The notes beneath the pieces are model-generated. The model was not told where the DNA came from. It worked only from the letters and a program-made list of their open reading frames with translations, and ran no database searches. Positions 40,931-49,219 of a stretch of 64,000 nt of DNA are shown here, in pieces (the stretch's first letter is position 1; each line of letters begins with the position of its first letter). The position numbers and the translations under genes are program-made. The stretch is from Neorhodopirellula lusitana (GTDB lineage Bacteria; Planctomycetota; Planctomycetia; Pirellulales; Pirellulaceae): assembly GCF_900182915.1 (NCBI RefSeq), contig NZ_FXUG01000014.1, forward strand, positions 1 through 64,000, in the 5' to 3' direction.

Positions 40931-41935
40931 TCAATCTGCCTTCTCAGGAACCTTTTCAAGAATGTCCAGCAAAACTTGGTCGGTGTCGATGCCCTCGGCT
41001 TGGGCCTCAAAGTTCAACAGCACCCGGTGACGCATCGCCGGCAGGAACACTCGCCGGATGTCTTCAAAGGAAACGTTGAACCGGCCGTCTAGCAAGGCGC
41101 GAACCTTCGCGGTCAAGGCCAGTGTCTGAGCTCCGCGCGGGCTGCTGCCCCATCGCACGTATTGGTTCGTGATCGGCACGCTGTGAGCACCATCGGGGTG
41201 CGTTGCCATCGTCAATCGCACCAAATAGTCCTGGACATGTGGGGCCAAAATCACTTCGCGGACCAACTTTTGCCAGCGAATGATCTCTTCGCCGTCCATG
41301 ATCTTATCGACATCGATCTTTTCGCCACGCGTTGTGCGGTCGACAATCGTGCCGAGTTCCTCACGCGACGAATAGCCAACGACTAACTTGAACAGGAACC
41401 GGTCCATCTGAGCTTCGGGCAACGGGTAGGTGCCCTCTTGCTCGATCGGGTTTTGGGTCGCGAGGACAAAGAACGGTTGCGACAGCTCGAACCGCTGGCC
41501 GCCTGCCGTGACGGTCCCTTCTTGCATCGTTTCCAGCATGGCCGATTGGGTTTTCGGCGTCGCGCGGTTGATCTCGTCAGCAAGCAAGATCTGGGTGAAC
41601 ACCGGCCCGCGTTGGAATTCGAATTTCCGTCGCCCGGATTCTTCCTCGACGATCATGTTCGTGCCAAGAATATCAGCCGGCATCAAGTCAGGGGTGAACT
41701 GAATCCGATTGAATTGCAGGTCGAGCACTTCGGAAAGTGTTCGGACCAACATCGTTTTCCCGAGCCCAGGCACCCCTTCCAAAAGCACATGGCCGCGGCA
41801 AAGCATGGCTGTCAGGACGCCGTCGACGATCTCGGTGTGACCCACGATCACCCGGCCAATCATCTCCTTGACCTCGGCATACCGACCGCGGAAGGCTTCC
41901 GCATCAGCTTGCATGTTTTCGACGGTAGACATCAA
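40931..41935 (-). CDS. MoxR-family AAA+ ATPase
   Basis: A 334-residue ATPase. It has Walker A GVPGLGKTMLV, Walker B ILLADEINRATPKTQSAML, sensor 1 FFVLATQNPIEQEGTYPLPEAQMDRF (as fragments), and the MoxR-type C-terminal lid GSSPRGAQTLALTAKVRALL. MoxR proteins act as chaperones that mature large complexes, normally next to DUF58 and von Willebrand A-domain genes. None of these partners lies beside it here: downstream is the zinc-ribbon gene, upstream an unassigned membrane protein. Length and motifs are complete. Cytoplasmic. Confidence 0.95.
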   Translation of the reverse strand: MMSTVENMQADAEAFRGRYAEVKEMIGRVIVGHTEIVDGVLTAMLCRGHVLLEGVPGLGKTMLVRTLSEVLDLQFNRIQFTPDLMPADILGTNMIVEEESGRRKFEFQRGPVFTQILLADEINRATPKTQSAMLETMQEGTVTAGGQRFELSQPFFVLATQNPIEQEGTYPLPEAQMDRFLFKLVVGYSSREELGTIVDRTTRGEKIDVDKIMDGEEIIRWQKLVREVILAPHVQDYLVRLTMATHPDGAHSVPITNQYVRWGSSPRGAQTLALTAKVRALLDGRFNVSFEDIRRVFLPAMRHRVLLNFEAQAEGIDTDQVLLDILEKVPEKAD

Positions 41936-42116
41936 TGGCAGCCAAACAGGGAACGAGGAAGAGGAGGCTCGACGGGCCTATCCTAACACGCCCGCATTCG
42001 CCTGTGCAGCCGAAGCAACGCCGCGATCCGGTTCCTACCCGCCAAGCCGCCAGAACGATTTCGCAGCGGTTTTCGCTGACGTTCTTTCGGGCGCCTTGCC
42101 GAGCGGTCGCCTAGGT

Positions 42117-42845
42117 CTATCCGCCCAGTGTCCCGCGGACACGCTCAAGGTCGGCAATTCGCTTGTGAAGTCGGGCGATTTCCTCATCGATCGAATCGAC
42201 GCTCCGCTGTTCCGATACGTTCAACAACTCCTCGCCCCTTCGGTGAGCATCCAGACGAGAAATTCGATGCAGAATCGGAATGACCATGCTGAGGGCCGCG
42301 ATCACGATTGATCCGGCCGTGACCAGCCGCAACGCTCCCGATGAATCGATCTCAGCGATAATCATCGTGCACAGCAACAACGCGTAACCGAAAATGATTT
42401 GGCTGGTGATGAACTGCAGCCACCGGAACCGGCCCGCAAGTTTCGCGATCCCAAGCAGGTTCACGTGGATGATTGAAACGGCCAGGATCGAGACACAAAC
42501 GGTGGTCTTCCAGTAGATCTCGGAATCTCCCTCCACCCACACGCCAAACAAAAATAGAGCGGAAGCCAACGCTGTCAGAACCATGCCTAGCTTCGGCATC
42601 CAGTTCGATCCAAGTGGGGTGCGAGAAAGATCGCACGCCAACCCGCATAGACTGCCCGCAGCGACGATTAGCGTGGTCAGGATGACCCGCACCTCAAACC
42701 AGCCCCACGTGTCACGCAAGACAAACACAATCCCCAAGATCGCCCCTAGGACCACCGAACCAATCAGCCCGTAGAGCATTGGCTTCTTGAGTGTGCCGGA
42801 GCGTTTAGGACGGTCGGAGTGATTAGGTTGATTGAGGCCACTCAT
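42117..42845 (-). CDS. Six-span membrane protein with cytoplasmic coiled coil
   Basis: A 242-residue protein with a basic N-terminus (about 20 residues), then roughly six hydrophobic segments: LYGLIGSVVLGAILGIVFV, VRVILTTLIVAAGSLCGLA, LGMVLTALASALFLFGVWV, TVCVSILAVSIIHVNLLG, ITSQIIFGYALLLCTMIIA and LVTAGSIVIAALSMVIPIL. The last 45 residues are charged and helical (VDSIDEEIARLHKRIADLERV), a likely cytoplasmic coiled coil. I recognise no family. It lies 181 bases upstream of MoxR on the same strand and 216 bases from the tRNA gene on the other. A structural or partner role to the MoxR ATPase is possible but not shown. Confidence 0.75.
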   Translation of the reverse strand: MSGLNQPNHSDRPKRSGTLKKPMLYGLIGSVVLGAILGIVFVLRDTWGWFEVRVILTTLIVAAGSLCGLACDLSRTPLGSNWMPKLGMVLTALASALFLFGVWVEGDSEIYWKTTVCVSILAVSIIHVNLLGIAKLAGRFRWLQFITSQIIFGYALLLCTMIIAEIDSSGALRLVTAGSIVIAALSMVIPILHRISRLDAHRRGEELLNVSEQRSVDSIDEEIARLHKRIADLERVRGTLGG

Positions 42846-43061
42846 GAGGAATCATCTTGCAAAACAATGTCAGGTCGAAAGGGTGTTCCACCATAGAGCC
42901 TCTTGTCGTGCCCATGCAGCGCCGCAGCCGGAAAAGAAGCGAACACACGCACAAACCCGCCAAGTGGGAGGGGCTCACAGGCTCCCCAAACACTTTTCAA
43001 AATGACGTGCTGACGGGCCTTGACTCCACACCCCGGATCTCGATAAACTCCCGCTTCCTCC

Positions 43062-43134
43062 GGGGGATTAGCTCAGTTGGGAGAGCGCCTGCATGGCATG
43101 CAGGAGGTCATCGGTTCAAGTCCGTTATCCTCCA
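43062..43134 (+). tRNA. tRNA-Ala (GGC anticodon)
   Basis: A 73-base cloverleaf. The acceptor GGGGGAT (43062-43068) pairs with ATCCTCC (43127-43133) and includes the alanine identity pair G3-U70. The D arm is GCTCAGTTGGGAGAGC; the anticodon stem CCTGC/GCAGG encloses ATGGCAT, giving anticodon GGC at 43095-43097. The T arm is ATCGG-TTCAAGT-CCGTT, with one U-U mismatch at 50-64. A73 is the discriminator; CCA is not encoded. An intrinsic terminator follows at 43142-43197. The gene is also the target of an old integration event (see the integrase remnant). Confidence 0.96.
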
Positions 43135-43357
43135 TCCGAACAAGCCCGTTATCATCGCGAATCAAGTTTCTTGAATCCGGTAATGACGGGCTTTTTTCGT
43201 TTCCAACGGTCTTGTTGCGTGCTGCTCGCGGTGCCGGATTTTGTGCCGCTATTAACTCGGATCGTGCCGTATTTGGTGCCGCGCGTGCCGCCTGCTGAAA
43301 GTCACTATCGGTGACAAGGTTGTAGTGCCGGTCGGCAACCGCGATCGAGTTACCCAA
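43073..43357 (-). pseudogene. C-terminal remnant of a tyrosine-recombinase integrase at tRNA-Ala
   Basis: The minus-strand frame from about 43357 reads GNSIAVADRHYNLVTDSDFQQA, which is the usual end of planctomycete phage-type integrases: the helix with the catalytic Tyr (here in ADRHY) followed by 'x-V-T-D-x-x-F'. Everything upstream (the R-H-R catalytic core) is missing. The frame then runs on through low-complexity sequence into the tRNA gene itself, ending with NGLEPMTSCMPCRRSPN, which is the reverse translation of the tRNA 3' half. That is the expected arrangement for an integrase gene sitting beside its attachment site in the 3' end of a tRNA. So this is a relic of an island integrated at tRNA-Ala. 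The overlap with the tRNA is by position only, not function. Confidence 0.7.
43142..43197 (+). terminator. Intrinsic terminator after tRNA-Ala
   Basis: AAGCCCGT (43142-43149) pairs with ACGGGCTT (43186-43193), the stem being extended by further partial pairing, followed by a TTTTTT tract. It starts 8 bases past the tRNA 3' end. Confidence 0.85.
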
Positions 43358-43363
43358 AAGAGA

Positions 43364-43660
43364 TCACGCCCCTTTGGCGAGCATCAGATCGAAGATCACC
43401 CGCTGGAACTTTGTCGCCAGCCCGGGATTGTTCAGGTACTGCGGCATCTGGTTTTGCTGAACCTCGTTGCGAATCATCACCGCGTCATCGATCGCCTCGG
43501 CAAAGCCACCAAGCAGCGATTGTTCGGGCGAGTTGTTCTCGATCTGATTCATGACCCGCTCGTTCTTTCGCACCTTGTCGCGGATCGTGGAGGCGTAGTT
43601 GACCAGGTCCTGTTCCGACAAACCGTCGGTAATGAACAGTTCGTTTACGCGTATGCGAAG
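43364..43660 (-). pseudogene. C-terminal fragment of a type I restriction enzyme R subunit (HsdR)
   Basis: About 95 codons survive, ending in a TGA at 43364-43366. The sequence LFITDGLSEQDLVNYASTIRDKV (in two overlapping parts), NERVMNQIENNSPEQSLLGGF, AEAIDDAVM and ATKFQRVIFDLMLAKGA follows the last helical part of HsdR proteins as I know it (the 'NN-x-x-EQ' and 'AIDDAVM' stretches). The motor and nuclease domains are absent. At its 5' side the match stops near 43660 in AAGCTTTTTTTTGCTTCG, next to the REP/RAYT unit. Its stop codon is 6 bases before the integrase remnant, in the same frame, so a deletion has joined two gene ends. Not functional. Confidence 0.6.
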
Positions 43661-43678
43661 CTTTTTTTTGCTTCGATT

Positions 43679-43698
43679 CCTTGCTTACGCGTCGGGTT
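43679..43698. repeat. REP sequence overlapping the RAYT stop codon
   Basis: CCTTGCTTACGCGTCGGGTT, the complement of the consensus AACCCGACGCGTAAGCGAGG with one change. The TAA stop of the transposase (43685-43687) is the TAA within this repeat, and the last codons AAA-CCC-GAC-GCG-TAA are REP sequence. Confidence 0.8.
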
Positions 43699-44161
43699 TC
43701 CATTCCTGGCCGTCGTGGGTGTAGCAGACGACTTGATCAAGCCCTTCGTCACCAAACACCCAGCGAATACTGCCGCGTTCCGCCCACCAATTGTCTGTTT
43801 TCTCTGGCAACGCGTTTTCTTTCAGCCGTCGAGTGCACCACGCTTTCGAGTCTGCGCGGACTTTCTTCGGCGGGGTCTCGAAAGCACTGACCACTGCGTG
43901 CATGTGGTTTGTTCGGCAGTTGACGGCGTGGCAAACCCATTTTCGATATTCACAAGTTTCGCGAATCTGATTTTCAACGAGTTCCCGTTGTCGAAGGCTC
44001 AAGATCTTCGCGTCTTCGTTCATCTTTGCGGCAGCTTCCAGCTCGCGAACCGGATCAGGCAATTGCCAGCCTTTGTGATATTCGATCCAGCCCCGCTGGT
44101 CGCCGGGTAGCCAGGTGCCGTACGTGGCGATGGTGATAAAGAAAGCAATTGGATCATCCAT
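43685..44161 (-). CDS. REP-associated tyrosine transposase (RAYT, Y1 family)
   Basis: From ATG 44161 the product is 158 residues. It opens AFFITIATYGTWLPGD, the hallmark first strand of planctomycete RAYT/Y1 transposases. The HUH metal site is seen in CRTNHMHAVVSAF (H-M-H), the helix after it is KVRADSKAWCTRRLKE, and a C-terminal Tyr candidate lies in VVCYTHDGQEW. Y1/RAYT enzymes cut single-stranded DNA at REP hairpins through a 5'-phosphotyrosine link. Here the gene is bracketed by REP-like repeats, and its last four codons plus stop are themselves a REP sequence. ATG 44161 has GGGAG 9 bases upstream; the longer frame from 44224 would start inside the repeats. It appears intact and sits between fragments of type I restriction genes. 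Confidence 0.85.
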   Translation of the reverse strand: MDDPIAFFITIATYGTWLPGDQRGWIEYHKGWQLPDPVRELEAAAKMNEDAKILSLRQRELVENQIRETCEYRKWVCHAVNCRTNHMHAVVSAFETPPKKVRADSKAWCTRRLKENALPEKTDNWWAERGSIRWVFGDEGLDQVVCYTHDGQEWKPDA

Positions 44162-44179
44162 CAGGCAGGTCTCCCTGAT

Positions 44180-44317
44180 AACCCGAAGCGTAAGCGAGGC
44201 AATATCCACCACATCCCGACGCAAGAGCGAGGAAGCGTATCCATAAATGGTAACCCGACGCGTTAGCGAGGCGAGCGTCGCCCGACACTATGCATATCCT
44301 CGCTTACGCGTCGGGTT
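44180..44317. repeat. Cluster of REP-like palindromes (BIME)
   Basis: Four copies of a 20-base REP-like motif: AACCCGAAGCGTAAGCGAGG (44180-44199), a decayed TCCCGACGCAAGAGCGAGG (44214-44232), AACCCGACGCGTTAGCGAGG (44252-44271), and the inverted CCTCGCTTACGCGTCGGGTT (44298-44317). The last two face each other and can fold into a long hairpin around 26 bases. They lie just upstream of the RAYT start. Confidence 0.82.
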
Positions 44318-44351
44318 ACCAATTTTGCTCAGCACCTTCTCCAACACCGGC

Positions 44352-44513
44352 TCACTCTATCACCAGTTCAGCATCGGGGTTCGTCCAACTGACGGCGGCG
44401 AATATCAGCTTCTTTTGCTGGGCGTCCAGCTCGACGCCTGCTTCCTTGATCGATTGCTGCTTTGCCTGCTGCTTCTCAGGGGCCGGCAGTCTGCTCGCCA
44501 ATGAAGCAAGCAT
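44352..44513 (-). pseudogene. Short fragment resembling a type I restriction M subunit (HsdM)
   Basis: A 53-codon frame (ATG 44513 to TGA 44352). The sequence SIKEAGVELDAQQKKLIFAA and VSWTNPDAELVIE recalls a segment of HsdM-type methyltransferases ('...KKLI.KAV.W..PDAEPV..') as I remember it. The catalytic motifs are not included. It is cut on the left by the REP cluster and on the right by unrelated sequence before the DUF1552 gene. Together with the HsdR remnant on the other side of the RAYT it suggests a former hsd operon. The assignment is from memory and is weaker than that of the HsdR piece. Confidence 0.4.
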
Positions 44514-44559
44514 TTACCGAAGGACTGCGGCAGTTCGAAGTTCGAAGAGGCTCTTCAAT

Positions 44560-45963
44560 TCAGACTTCGTTGAGTGTGCCGGTGTTGCCTCCGAATGAAT
44601 CCGTTTCCACTCCGAGACGTTGCAGCATCGTCACATAGAGGTTGGACAGGGGCAATTCTTCGTAGTCCATTTCGGATCGGAAGGCTTGGTCCCCGGGTGG
44701 CAGTTCGCCTTCGGGTTCTTCTCCATATCGCAAGTACTGGCCGTGCTTGAATCCCATGTTCTGTCCACCCATCAGAATCAATGGATAGTTCCGCGAGAGG
44801 TGGAAACTGCTCGATGCCGATCCGTAGAACAGCAGCGAGTTGTCCAACATGGTCCCCTCCCCACCGGGCTCCGGAGTGGCCTTCAACTTGCTAGCGAATA
44901 GCCCGAACTCTTCACTTAGGAAACTCGTGTAGGTCCCAAAGTTCTCCCATCCGCCAGGTTGTTTGGTTTCATGGGTGAGTTGGTGGGTCAAGGTAAAGCC
45001 GACGGCTCTTGCAAGGTAGTCGCTTGCACCTACACCGTTTTCACGGCCAAGTTGGTAGGTTGCCACGCGAGTCGAGTCGGTCTTGAAGGCGAGATAGATT
45101 AGCTCGAACATCGTTCGCACGTAGGTCCGCGGGTCTTCCGGCGTCACATCAAGATTCAGGTGGTCTGAGGGCACTTCGGGCAGCGGCAAGTTCACCCAGC
45201 GTTTGGCCTTTTCCACTCGAATTTCAGTGTCCCGGACCGATTGCAGGTACTCATCCAACGTCACTTGATCCAGTTTGGACAAGGTCCGCTTCAACGAGCG
45301 CGCGTCCAACAACAAGTCATCCAGCGCGTTCTGGCTGAGAGCTAACTGGCGGGCGGCGTGCTTGCTGCTGGTCACAAACAACTTGTCAAAGATTCTTTTC
45401 GGTTTGTGCTCCGCTGGGATCGGACGTCCGTTGCGATCGAATGACATCGTTTGAGCGCCACGAGGCGTTCCTGTGCCACCATCGGTGGACATCACCAGCG
45501 AGCTATATCGCGTCTGCTCACCTGCTTGGGCAGCAAAGACCTGATCCAATGAAATGGTGTTTCGATATTCGCCGGCGCCACCGATGTTCGCGCCCGTCAA
45601 GAACTGATCCGCATTGGAGTGGCCGTGAACGTTTCGGGCCGCGGGGTGCGATAGGCCACCGAGAATCGTGCACTGATCCTTCAGCTTCGTTAGCGGTTCG
45701 AGGCACTTCGTGAACTGGAAATCCGTTCCCCCGCCATGCGGGAACCAGCTCCATTCTTGATACGCGGGATCCTTCTTGGCTGGCATGGGCACTCCGTCGG
45801 GGAGATAAAAGCATGCCAACCGCTTTCGTTTTTTCGGAGCCGGAACACTTGCACTCGCGTAGTTCGGCGAAGCGAAAGATTCGAACAATGGCAACGCCAA
45901 CGCACACCCGGTTCCACGCAGGAAACGTCGTCGGTCCAAAGAAGTCAGTTTGGTATTCATCAT
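44560..45963 (-). CDS. DUF1552 protein, Tat-exported
   Basis: A 467-residue DUF1552 protein, the usual partner of DUF1592-type cytochrome proteins. The N-terminus is a twin-arginine signal (SLDRRRFLRGTGCALALPLF). Family marks are KRLACFYLPDGVPMPA, QCTILGGLSHPAARNVHGHSN fragments, AQTMSFDRNGRPIPAEHKPK fragments, and LLFYGSASSSFHLSRNYPLIL near the end. It is predicted to lie in the periplasm; the family has an alkaline-phosphatase-like fold in part, but no activity is proven. It starts 5 bases after the DUF1592 gene's stop on the minus strand, so the two form an operon. The 3' side abuts the decayed tRNA-Ala island. Confidence 0.94.
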   Translation of the reverse strand: MMNTKLTSLDRRRFLRGTGCALALPLFESFASPNYASASVPAPKKRKRLACFYLPDGVPMPAKKDPAYQEWSWFPHGGGTDFQFTKCLEPLTKLKDQCTILGGLSHPAARNVHGHSNADQFLTGANIGGAGEYRNTISLDQVFAAQAGEQTRYSSLVMSTDGGTGTPRGAQTMSFDRNGRPIPAEHKPKRIFDKLFVTSSKHAARQLALSQNALDDLLLDARSLKRTLSKLDQVTLDEYLQSVRDTEIRVEKAKRWVNLPLPEVPSDHLNLDVTPEDPRTYVRTMFELIYLAFKTDSTRVATYQLGRENGVGASDYLARAVGFTLTHQLTHETKQPGGWENFGTYTSFLSEEFGLFASKLKATPEPGGEGTMLDNSLLFYGSASSSFHLSRNYPLILMGGQNMGFKHGQYLRYGEEPEGELPPGDQAFRSEMDYEELPLSNLYVTMLQRLGVETDSFGGNTGTLNEV

Positions 45964-45968
45964 AGTTC

Positions 45969-48734
45969 CTAGTTCGTTGCCTCAGAGGACCGGCCATCCT
46001 GGAATAGATCACTGGTGATAATCAAACGAATCAAATCCGACAGGCCATCACCCTGTCGACGTGCTTGCGCTGCGATGTGCTCGACTTCCGCGCGGTCGCT
46101 GAACGTCAGTGGACGCCCGAGTCCGAACGTGATGAGCTTGTGAGTCAAAGCACGCACAAACTGATCTTGTCGGTTGGCGAGGAGGAATCGTTTCAGGCCG
46201 TCAACGCCTGCGAGTTCCTGTTGATTGAACAAACGACTCGTCGCATCGACTGGCTTCCCATTGATATCATTCCGAAAGCGTCCCACCGCATCGTAGTTCT
46301 CAAACGCGATCCCCCAAGGATCGATCTTGGAGTGGCACGAATTGCAGGCCGGACTGTTGCGATGATTCTCGATGCGTTCCTTCAAGGTCATCTTGGCAAT
46401 TTTGGGATCTGCCAGATCAATTTCAGGAACCGCGGGCGGTGCTGGCGGCGGTGGGTCGTTCAGCACACTTTCCAGCAACCAAATGCCACGCTTCAGCGGA
46501 TGAGAATCCTTTCCGTCGGAGTTCATTGCTAACAGCCCTGCCTGTGTGAGAACGCCTCCACGCGAGTCTTCCGATGCGAAAGCGACCCGCCGGAATCCAC
46601 GGCCGTAAACATTCGCGATGCCATAGTGCTTTGCTAGCCGTTCGTTGACCATCGCATAGTCGCAGTGCAAAAAATCAACAACGCTTCCATTTTGCTGAAG
46701 CACCTCATCGAAAAAGACAATCGGTTCTCGCTGCATAGCCGACTTCAATTCGTCGTCGAACCCGGGGTAGGCCTTTTTGTCGACCTGCAAGTAGTCAAGT
46801 AGTTCTAGCCCAAGCCAACCACGAACGAACTGCTCGCTAAAACGTTCAGCTTTGGGATCGGCCAACAAGCGGTTCGCCTGGGCGATTAACACTTCGGTAT
46901 TCGCCAGTGTCCCATCGGCCGCTTTGCTCATCAGTTCTTCGTCCGGAGAACTGCACCAAAGGAAGACCGACAAACGAGTCGCAAGCTGGAACAAATTCAA
47001 CGACTCTGCATCGACATCCGTTGTCGTTACGTCATTTAACGCAACACTTCGACGTGGCAGATACAGGAAGTTTGGTGACGAAAGTACGGTCGCGAGCACT
47101 TCGATGATGGCTTCTTCAAAGTGATCGCACATGGGTCGCACGCGATCGAACATTCGCATTTTCTGATTGATTTCAGAATCGCATACCGGACGTCGCCAAG
47201 CTTTCGGCATGAAGTGGGCCAGCACCTCGCGAGCGGAAGCATTCTCATCTTCGCCATTGGATCCTTGGCCCAGAACAAGGCGGTGCGATACGGGCGGCCA
47301 CTGATCGTAAGCCGGTGAAATCACTTCGACGTAGTCGATCTGGATATCGCTCGGCGACGTCGAGCAATTGTGCAACTTCAGGTACTCCGACGGATTGGGA
47401 GTCTCACCCATTTTCGCGATGTTACGAAGCGGGTTCCGTGCCACTTCGGTCAACGGAAATTCCCACTCGTAAAATTCGGGCGAATCAGGTGACGCCGTAA
47501 TCAAGTGTTCGCCATGACCGACCACTTCTTCAGCACTCGAGTTGTTGCTGGCTTGATGTCCAAACGACAGCTCCATCGCTGGTACACGGTCGTCATCAAC
47601 CGAAGTGCGGCAAGCACGTACTCGAACTCGCAGTACCCCCGAATCTTGGATCCGATCCCCAAGTTCGACAATCAACTTTTGGCGTGCTGGCAGGATCGCC
47701 ACATGATCGGACTCAGACGGAATCTCTCGTCGAGTCCTGGTGGGTTCCATTGCATAAAGTGCGCCGACGTAACGCCATTGTGTTCTGTAAGACTGTTCGG
47801 TCAACAAGTTCTTGTAAAAGGGCCTACCGCGAACAGGCTCCATCGCCTTCGCCTGGATTTCCAACGCTCGCTTCAGCTGATCCGGATACTCCTTGTTCCT
47901 TTCAGTCACCCTTTGGATCGTCTTTTCATAGTTGACAAGAAGCCTGTCATAGGCGTCCTGCATCGAGATTCCCCAGTACCATGGTTCAGGACGATCGCCT
48001 TGCACGATTGCCTTTTCCAGTGCTTTGCGACTCAAATCGCGATACGCTTCGAACTGCACCGACGACATGTGCAGGACCTCGGAACTATTAGTGAAGCCGT
48101 CTTCCGAGGCGGTTTCGGGTGGCAGGTCTTGGGCGAAGTCGTAGGGCAACCCCAGTAGGTCTTGGAGGGCATAGTTGTATTCGTATCGCGTCATTCGCCG
48201 GAAAGCCGAATGGTTACCTTCGCTGCGCCGAATCAGTGACGCACGCTGGATCTCGGCCGAAAGCCAGTCAACGATTTTGCCGCGACTTTCATCCGCCAGT
48301 TCGACTTCGCCCTCCGGTGGCATTTCCCCATTGCTAATCACATTGATGATTCCCACCCACCAATCGACATCGTCGCCGTGAATCAGATTGGGATCGAGCG
48401 TGTCGACTCGAAAGCCATTTTCCTGGACCTCGTCTCCATGACAAGAAACACAGGCGTCGTTTAAGAGTGGTGCAATTTCATCGCGAAACTGACTCAGGTT
48501 TGGCTCCGCGTTAACGGTGCTCACCTTGGGCTGCACTTGATTCTTCAGATCAGAGCGTTGACGGCCTTCCGCCTTCACTTCCGCAAGGGAGGGGACATCC
48601 AGGTTGGATGACGAAGAAGGCGTGTTCGATGTCAAAGAGGGCGTACTGTCCGCCGCTGGCAACGAAGTCCTGAACAACAGGACACACGCAACACACAACC
48701 CAGCAATTCGCATCATATCGAAATTCAAAATCAT
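45969..48734 (-). CDS. Planctomycete cytochrome-c protein (PSCyt1-DUF1587-DUF1595-DUF1592-DUF1588-DUF1585)
   Basis: From ATG 48734 the product has 921 residues with a signal peptide (MMRIAGLCVACVLLFRTSLPA); the frame opens 18 codons earlier at 48788 and an ATG at 48716 is also possible. Domain order: PSCyt1 with haem site ACVSCHGDEVQ; DUF1587 (YEYNYALQDLLGLPYDFAQDLPPE, split); DUF1595 (VLAHFMPKAWRRPVCDSEI); DUF1592 (LFQLATRLSVFLWCSSPDEEL, split); DUF1588 (LTQAGLLAMNSDGKDSHPLKRG and NSPACNSCHSKIDPWG, a second CxxCH); and DUF1585 (ALTHKLITFGLGRPLTFSD). Exported, haem-binding, of unknown reaction; paired with the DUF1552 gene 5 bases downstream. It is a different class from the DUF1549/DUF1553 protein at 24068-27472. 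Confidence 0.92.
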   Translation of the reverse strand: MILNFDMMRIAGLCVACVLLFRTSLPAADSTPSLTSNTPSSSSNLDVPSLAEVKAEGRQRSDLKNQVQPKVSTVNAEPNLSQFRDEIAPLLNDACVSCHGDEVQENGFRVDTLDPNLIHGDDVDWWVGIINVISNGEMPPEGEVELADESRGKIVDWLSAEIQRASLIRRSEGNHSAFRRMTRYEYNYALQDLLGLPYDFAQDLPPETASEDGFTNSSEVLHMSSVQFEAYRDLSRKALEKAIVQGDRPEPWYWGISMQDAYDRLLVNYEKTIQRVTERNKEYPDQLKRALEIQAKAMEPVRGRPFYKNLLTEQSYRTQWRYVGALYAMEPTRTRREIPSESDHVAILPARQKLIVELGDRIQDSGVLRVRVRACRTSVDDDRVPAMELSFGHQASNNSSAEEVVGHGEHLITASPDSPEFYEWEFPLTEVARNPLRNIAKMGETPNPSEYLKLHNCSTSPSDIQIDYVEVISPAYDQWPPVSHRLVLGQGSNGEDENASAREVLAHFMPKAWRRPVCDSEINQKMRMFDRVRPMCDHFEEAIIEVLATVLSSPNFLYLPRRSVALNDVTTTDVDAESLNLFQLATRLSVFLWCSSPDEELMSKAADGTLANTEVLIAQANRLLADPKAERFSEQFVRGWLGLELLDYLQVDKKAYPGFDDELKSAMQREPIVFFDEVLQQNGSVVDFLHCDYAMVNERLAKHYGIANVYGRGFRRVAFASEDSRGGVLTQAGLLAMNSDGKDSHPLKRGIWLLESVLNDPPPPAPPAVPEIDLADPKIAKMTLKERIENHRNSPACNSCHSKIDPWGIAFENYDAVGRFRNDINGKPVDATSRLFNQQELAGVDGLKRFLLANRQDQFVRALTHKLITFGLGRPLTFSDRAEVEHIAAQARRQGDGLSDLIRLIITSDLFQDGRSSEATN

Positions 48735-49219
48735 TCCTGCAAGCTTCAACTGATAACCGCAGAAGCGAGACTCGGAACGCGGAATCAATCAGTGCTGCAT
48801 GGGAAGCAAGCAAAGACGCTCGTCCCGTTTCATGGGACCAGTTGCCTTGTTCACCGCATCAGGTATCGATTCTGCCTTGAATGTCTCGCACAATCTACGC
48901 CGCCATCGTGCTCCGCCGAGCCGATTGTAGCGAGCCTAGTTGATCGAAACAGAGCCAAATTCGATTCGGAACTCGCGAACGGTGCGAGAACGCGTAGCCA
49001 GATCACCTCGCATTCAGGTGAACCGATCTAACGCTCCCAAAATCGCCGTCTCGCTAACGCGGAACATCTTCGCCCTAGGCGAAATTAGCTGGCTCGATAC
49101 TCTCCAAAGCATGGATCGCGGCCAGCTATCGATCGCGATTCGCAGGCCGCGTGGTGAGCGTCATCCACAGCAACCCACACCCCAAAAGTTTTTTGGACGA
49201 GGTGATTTCCGGGCAGGTA
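48735..49219. other. Intergenic region, nothing recognised
   Basis: Lies between the start of the DUF1592 gene and the 3' end of the sulfatase-YHYH gene. Short frames on both strands are unconvincing. Presumably a promoter and 3' flank. Confidence 0.4.

Noticed and set aside
43077-43298. Plus-strand frame across the tRNA and its terminator
   Set aside because: Its first third is the tRNA-Ala sequence itself; it is not a protein gene.
47505-48158. A 217-codon plus frame inside the DUF1592 gene
   Set aside because: Antisense to a gene with clear PSCyt/DUF1592 domains; composition (Arg, Ser, Leu rich) is that of a shadow frame.
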